A stretch of DNA of 16,968 nt from NCBI GenBank assembly GCA_963727835.1, contig CAVSIB010000037.1:1-16968 (forward strand). The letters are read 5' to 3'. The translations under genes were made by a program, and so were the position numbers. The notes under the pieces are model-generated. The model ran no database searches, was not told the origin of the DNA, and saw nothing but the letters and a program-made list of their open reading frames with translations. This stretch comes from G026625185 sp963727835 (lineage in GTDB: Bacteria; Desulfobacterota; WTBG01; JAGOGO01). Below, in pieces: positions 14,890 through 16,968 of the stretch. How positions within the stretch are numbered: position 1 is the first letter of the stretch; the number at the start of each line of letters is the position of its first letter.

Positions 14890-15309
14890 ATGTTTAAAAA
14901 GATTTTGGTTCCGATCGATTTGACGAAAAAAAATAAACAGGCCTTGGATATCGCGGTTAAAATTGCCTTGCACGATAAAAGCAAGGTTTATCTCTTGCAT
15001 GTGGTTGAAACCATTGCCTATACTTCTTTTTCTGAATTTGAAGATTTCTATCGCACTCTGGGAGAACGGGCAAAAAAATATATTGATAAATTGATTACCC
15101 GTTACAATAAAAGCAAATTGCCCATCGAAGGTGAAATTACCTTCGGCAATCGGGTGGTGGAGATCTTAAGTTTTGCCGGCAAAAACAAAATTGACCTTAT
15201 TGTTATGCATTCTCACAAAGTCACCCCCGAGGAACCAACCGAAGGTTGGGGAACGATCAGTCATAAAGTAGGAATCTTATCCCAGTGTCCGGTGATGCTG
15301 GTTAAATAA
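14890..15309 (+). CDS. Universal stress protein (UspA family)
   Basis: This 139-aa single-domain Usp begins with MFKKILVPIDLTKKNKQALD and has VYLLHVVE, a central AKKYIDKL helix, IDLIVMHSHK and the terminal strand CPVMLVK. The usual ATP-binding glycine motif (GxxGx9GS/T) after the fourth strand is replaced by HSHKVTPEEPTEGWGTISHK, so it may belong to the non-ATP-binding type. The start is secure: AAGGAGGGAGT directly precedes ATG 14890. It is a cytoplasmic protein, probably made under stress or growth arrest. It lies 51 bases after the small membrane protein gene. Confidence 0.92.
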   Translation: MFKKILVPIDLTKKNKQALDIAVKIALHDKSKVYLLHVVETIAYTSFSEFEDFYRTLGERAKKYIDKLITRYNKSKLPIEGEITFGNRVVEILSFAGKNKIDLIVMHSHKVTPEEPTEGWGTISHKVGILSQCPVMLVK

Positions 15310-15316
15310 ACGATTT

Positions 15317-15340
15317 TAACCGATTCAATTCTCTCGGTTA
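15317..15340. repeat. Short inverted repeat between the stress protein and GDSL genes
   Basis: TAACCGA (15317-15323) and TCGGTTA (15334-15340) form a 7-bp stem with a 10-base loop. No T run follows, so it is at best a weak terminator or an mRNA-processing hairpin, and it lies right over the ribosome-site region of the GDSL gene. Confidence 0.45.
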
Positions 15341-15347
15341 GCCAGGT

Positions 15348-15977
15348 ATGAAAAAAATAGGCATCTTTCTCTTATTAGCCGTTGTGGTTTTTTTAGGCTA
15401 CCGCCTTTTTTCCCCCACTCCCACAATCAAAAACATTCATCCCTTGGGTAAAAATATCATTTGTTTCGGCGATAGTCTTACCTTTGGAACCGGAGCAAAA
15501 GAAGGCATGGACTATCCCTCCCAACTTTCCCGGATGCTTTCCACGCCGATCATCAATGCTGGTGTGCCAGGGGATAGTACGACTACAGCTCTTGCCCGAT
15601 TGCAAAAAGATGTGCTATCCAGGTCACCTCATATCGTCCTGATCACTCTCGGGGGCAATGACATTAAAAACGGTGTCTCCAAGGATGAGGCGTTTGCCAA
15701 TCTCAAAAAAATCATTCAGTCTATTCAGGATCAAGGTGCCTTGGTAGTGGTCGGGGGTATTGATATCCCTTTCTTTGGCAGAGGATTTGGCAATGCATAT
15801 GAGGAGGCATGTAAGAAGAAGGGGGCTATTCTCATCCCCAATATCTATAAAGGGCTTATCACCCATCCTGACCTGATGAGTGACTCTATCCATCCGAACG
15901 AAGCAGGGTATACAATCATAGCAAAGTATTTTTATGAAGCCATAAAACCCTATTGTCTTCAACAGAAAGGAACGTGA
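15348..15977 (+). CDS. SGNH/GDSL-family esterase or lipase, exported
   Basis: The 209-aa product has an N-terminal hydrophobic signal/anchor (MKKIGIFLLLAVVVFLGYRL) and then the SGNH blocks: FGDSLTFG with nucleophile Ser43, PGDST with Gly75, GGNDI with Asn104, and DSIHPNEAGY with Asp179 and His182. This layout is like TesA-type arylesterase/thioesterase/lysophospholipase. The substrate may be an ester on lipid or glycan outside the cytoplasmic membrane. The full catalytic set is present. The ribosome site before ATG 15348 (CCAGGT) is weak and sits next to a small hairpin. The stop TGA shares one base with the ATG of the methyltransferase gene, so the two are translationally coupled. Confidence 0.92.
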   Translation: MKKIGIFLLLAVVVFLGYRLFSPTPTIKNIHPLGKNIICFGDSLTFGTGAKEGMDYPSQLSRMLSTPIINAGVPGDSTTTALARLQKDVLSRSPHIVLITLGGNDIKNGVSKDEAFANLKKIIQSIQDQGALVVVGGIDIPFFGRGFGNAYEEACKKKGAILIPNIYKGLITHPDLMSDSIHPNEAGYTIIAKYFYEAIKPYCLQQKGT

Positions 15978-16966
15978 TGGAAACAGGTGATGTTATCGCT
16001 GAAGTTAGAAATTTCATGAAAAGCCGAGTGATTCTCACTGCGGCGGAACTCAATCTTTTTACCAACCTGCACGAAAAATCCTCTTCAGCCAAGGAACTTG
16101 CCGGCAAACTCAAGCTGAACACCCGTGCCTTAACACGCCTCCTGGATACTCTGGTTACTTTTGGTTTGTTAAAAAAGTACGATACTCACTATCGTTTGAC
16201 CAACCAAGGTGTACCGCTTGCCGCTCGTCATCCGGACACAACCCTTCCCTTTATACTTCATTTAAACAATCTTTGGGACAGCTGGAGTCATCTCACCGAA
16301 ATTGTGAAAAACGGCCCTCACCTAAAACCAAAACCCTTCTTGGAAAAAGCCGAGCAAGACCAGAGAGCTTTTATTGGTGCCATGCACGTGGTTGGCCACA
16401 AGCTTTCTCGGGAAATTGCGGGAGCGTATGACCTGAAACCGTTTAAGCGTCTCTTGGACATTGGCGGTGGTTCGGGTACTTATACCATCGCTTTCCTCAA
16501 AAAAAATCCAATGCTCACGGGAGTGATCTTTGACCTTAAAAATGTCATTCCCATGGCTGAAGAAAGAATGAACGCCGAAGGGCTGGCTAAACGGGTTGAG
16601 CTCGTGGCTGGTGATTTTTACCATGATGATTTTCCCCAGGACTGCGATTTAGCGCTCCTTTCTGCGATTATCCATCAAAACAGTCCTGAACAAAACCGTG
16701 CTCTTTACCGTAAAATTTTTCTGGCACTTCTTCCGGGAGGCAGACTGCTCATTCGTGATTTTGTTATGGATGAATCCCGCACCCATCCGCCCGAAGGAGC
16801 TCTTTTCGCTCTTAATATGCTGGTAAACACTCCGGGGGGTGATACTTATACATTCCAGGAAATTAAACATCCCCTTGAGGAGGCGGAATTTGTGGAAGTC
16901 AAAATGATTCGAACCGGTCAGCAGATGATGGATTGTTTGGTGGAGGCTAAAAAACCTCTTGAATAA
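15977..16966 (+). CDS. SAM-dependent methyltransferase with winged-helix dimerisation domain (O-methyltransferase type)
   Basis: The 329-aa product has an N-terminal helix-turn-helix-like dimerisation domain (AAELNLFTNL, AKELAGKLKLNTRALTRLLD, LVTFGLLKKYDTHYRLT) and a class I methyltransferase domain. The SAM-binding motif is LLDIGGGSGTYT (159-170); FDLKNVIPMAEERM and AGDFYHDDFP follow. The catalytic-region His lies in SAIIHQNSPEQN, where most relatives have HDW, so the active site is slightly divergent. The C-terminus has GGRLLIRDFVMDES. Relatives methylate hydroxyl groups of carotenoid, antibiotic or phenolic compounds; the substrate here is unknown. ATG 15977 is favoured over the TTG at 15953 because AGAAAGGAA lies about 5-8 bases before it and it overlaps the GDSL stop as TGATG. 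It ends two bases before the window end. Confidence 0.9.
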   Translation: METGDVIAEVRNFMKSRVILTAAELNLFTNLHEKSSSAKELAGKLKLNTRALTRLLDTLVTFGLLKKYDTHYRLTNQGVPLAARHPDTTLPFILHLNNLWDSWSHLTEIVKNGPHLKPKPFLEKAEQDQRAFIGAMHVVGHKLSREIAGAYDLKPFKRLLDIGGGSGTYTIAFLKKNPMLTGVIFDLKNVIPMAEERMNAEGLAKRVELVAGDFYHDDFPQDCDLALLSAIIHQNSPEQNRALYRKIFLALLPGGRLLIRDFVMDESRTHPPEGALFALNMLVNTPGGDTYTFQEIKHPLEEAEFVEVKMIRTGQQMMDCLVEAKKPLE

Positions 16967-16968
16967 AA

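Noticed and set aside
1..16968. CRISPR arrays, tRNA or rRNA genes
   Set aside because: No regularly spaced direct repeats, no cloverleaf with CCA-ready acceptor and no rRNA-like conserved stretch were seen on reading both strands; this was by eye only.

Overview
The window is bacterial: Shine-Dalgarno sites, short intergenic gaps, overlapping stop/start pairs and lipoprotein signal sequences are all visible. Taxonomy cannot be fixed from the sequence. The mix of a cyanophycin locus, radical SAM enzyme, LUD-domain protein, universal stress protein and small membrane proteins would fit an uncultured or anaerobic lineage; this is a weak inference.

Left part (1-3846), plus strand, is poor in intact genes. 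It holds an AT-rich gene-free stretch, a Na+/H+ antiporter gene broken by about nine frame changes, an ORF6N-domain remnant, a tiny possible membrane peptide, a molybdopterin-dependent oxidoreductase lipoprotein whose natural start position reads ATA, and a BON-domain lipoprotein with at least two frame breaks.

Middle part (3900-9481), minus strand, is a cyanophycin locus: cyanophycin synthetase (cphA), then an ABC exporter-type protein with an extra N-terminal domain (one frameshift), then a DUF1854 protein. The three genes are tightly spaced and probably form one transcript read from cphA. CphA polymerises Asp and Arg into a storage polymer; the other two are recognised companions of cyanophycin genes with unknown mechanism. 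No cyanophycinase or other degradation gene is in the window.

A 476-bp gap (9482-9957) holds likely cphA promoter sequence, the C-terminal tail of an IS630-type transposase and a perfect 18-bp inverted repeat. Next comes a second minus-strand cluster (9958-13028), read in the order LUD-domain protein, zinc alcohol dehydrogenase, radical SAM protein (three frameshifts), TIGR04076-type small Cys-containing protein. It has a good sigma70-like promoter upstream.

Right part (13230-16966), plus strand, diverges from that cluster: MFS transporter, small two-helix membrane protein, universal stress protein, SGNH/GDSL lipase-like exported protein and an O-methyltransferase-type enzyme, the last two coupled by TGATG.

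A recurrent oddity is that many broken genes are restored by changing one homopolymer run by a single base. This pattern fits indel errors in the assembly as well as real decay, so the pseudogene calls at 1950, 3544, 4441 and 10385 should be read with that in mind. The antiporter at 564 looks more truly degraded.
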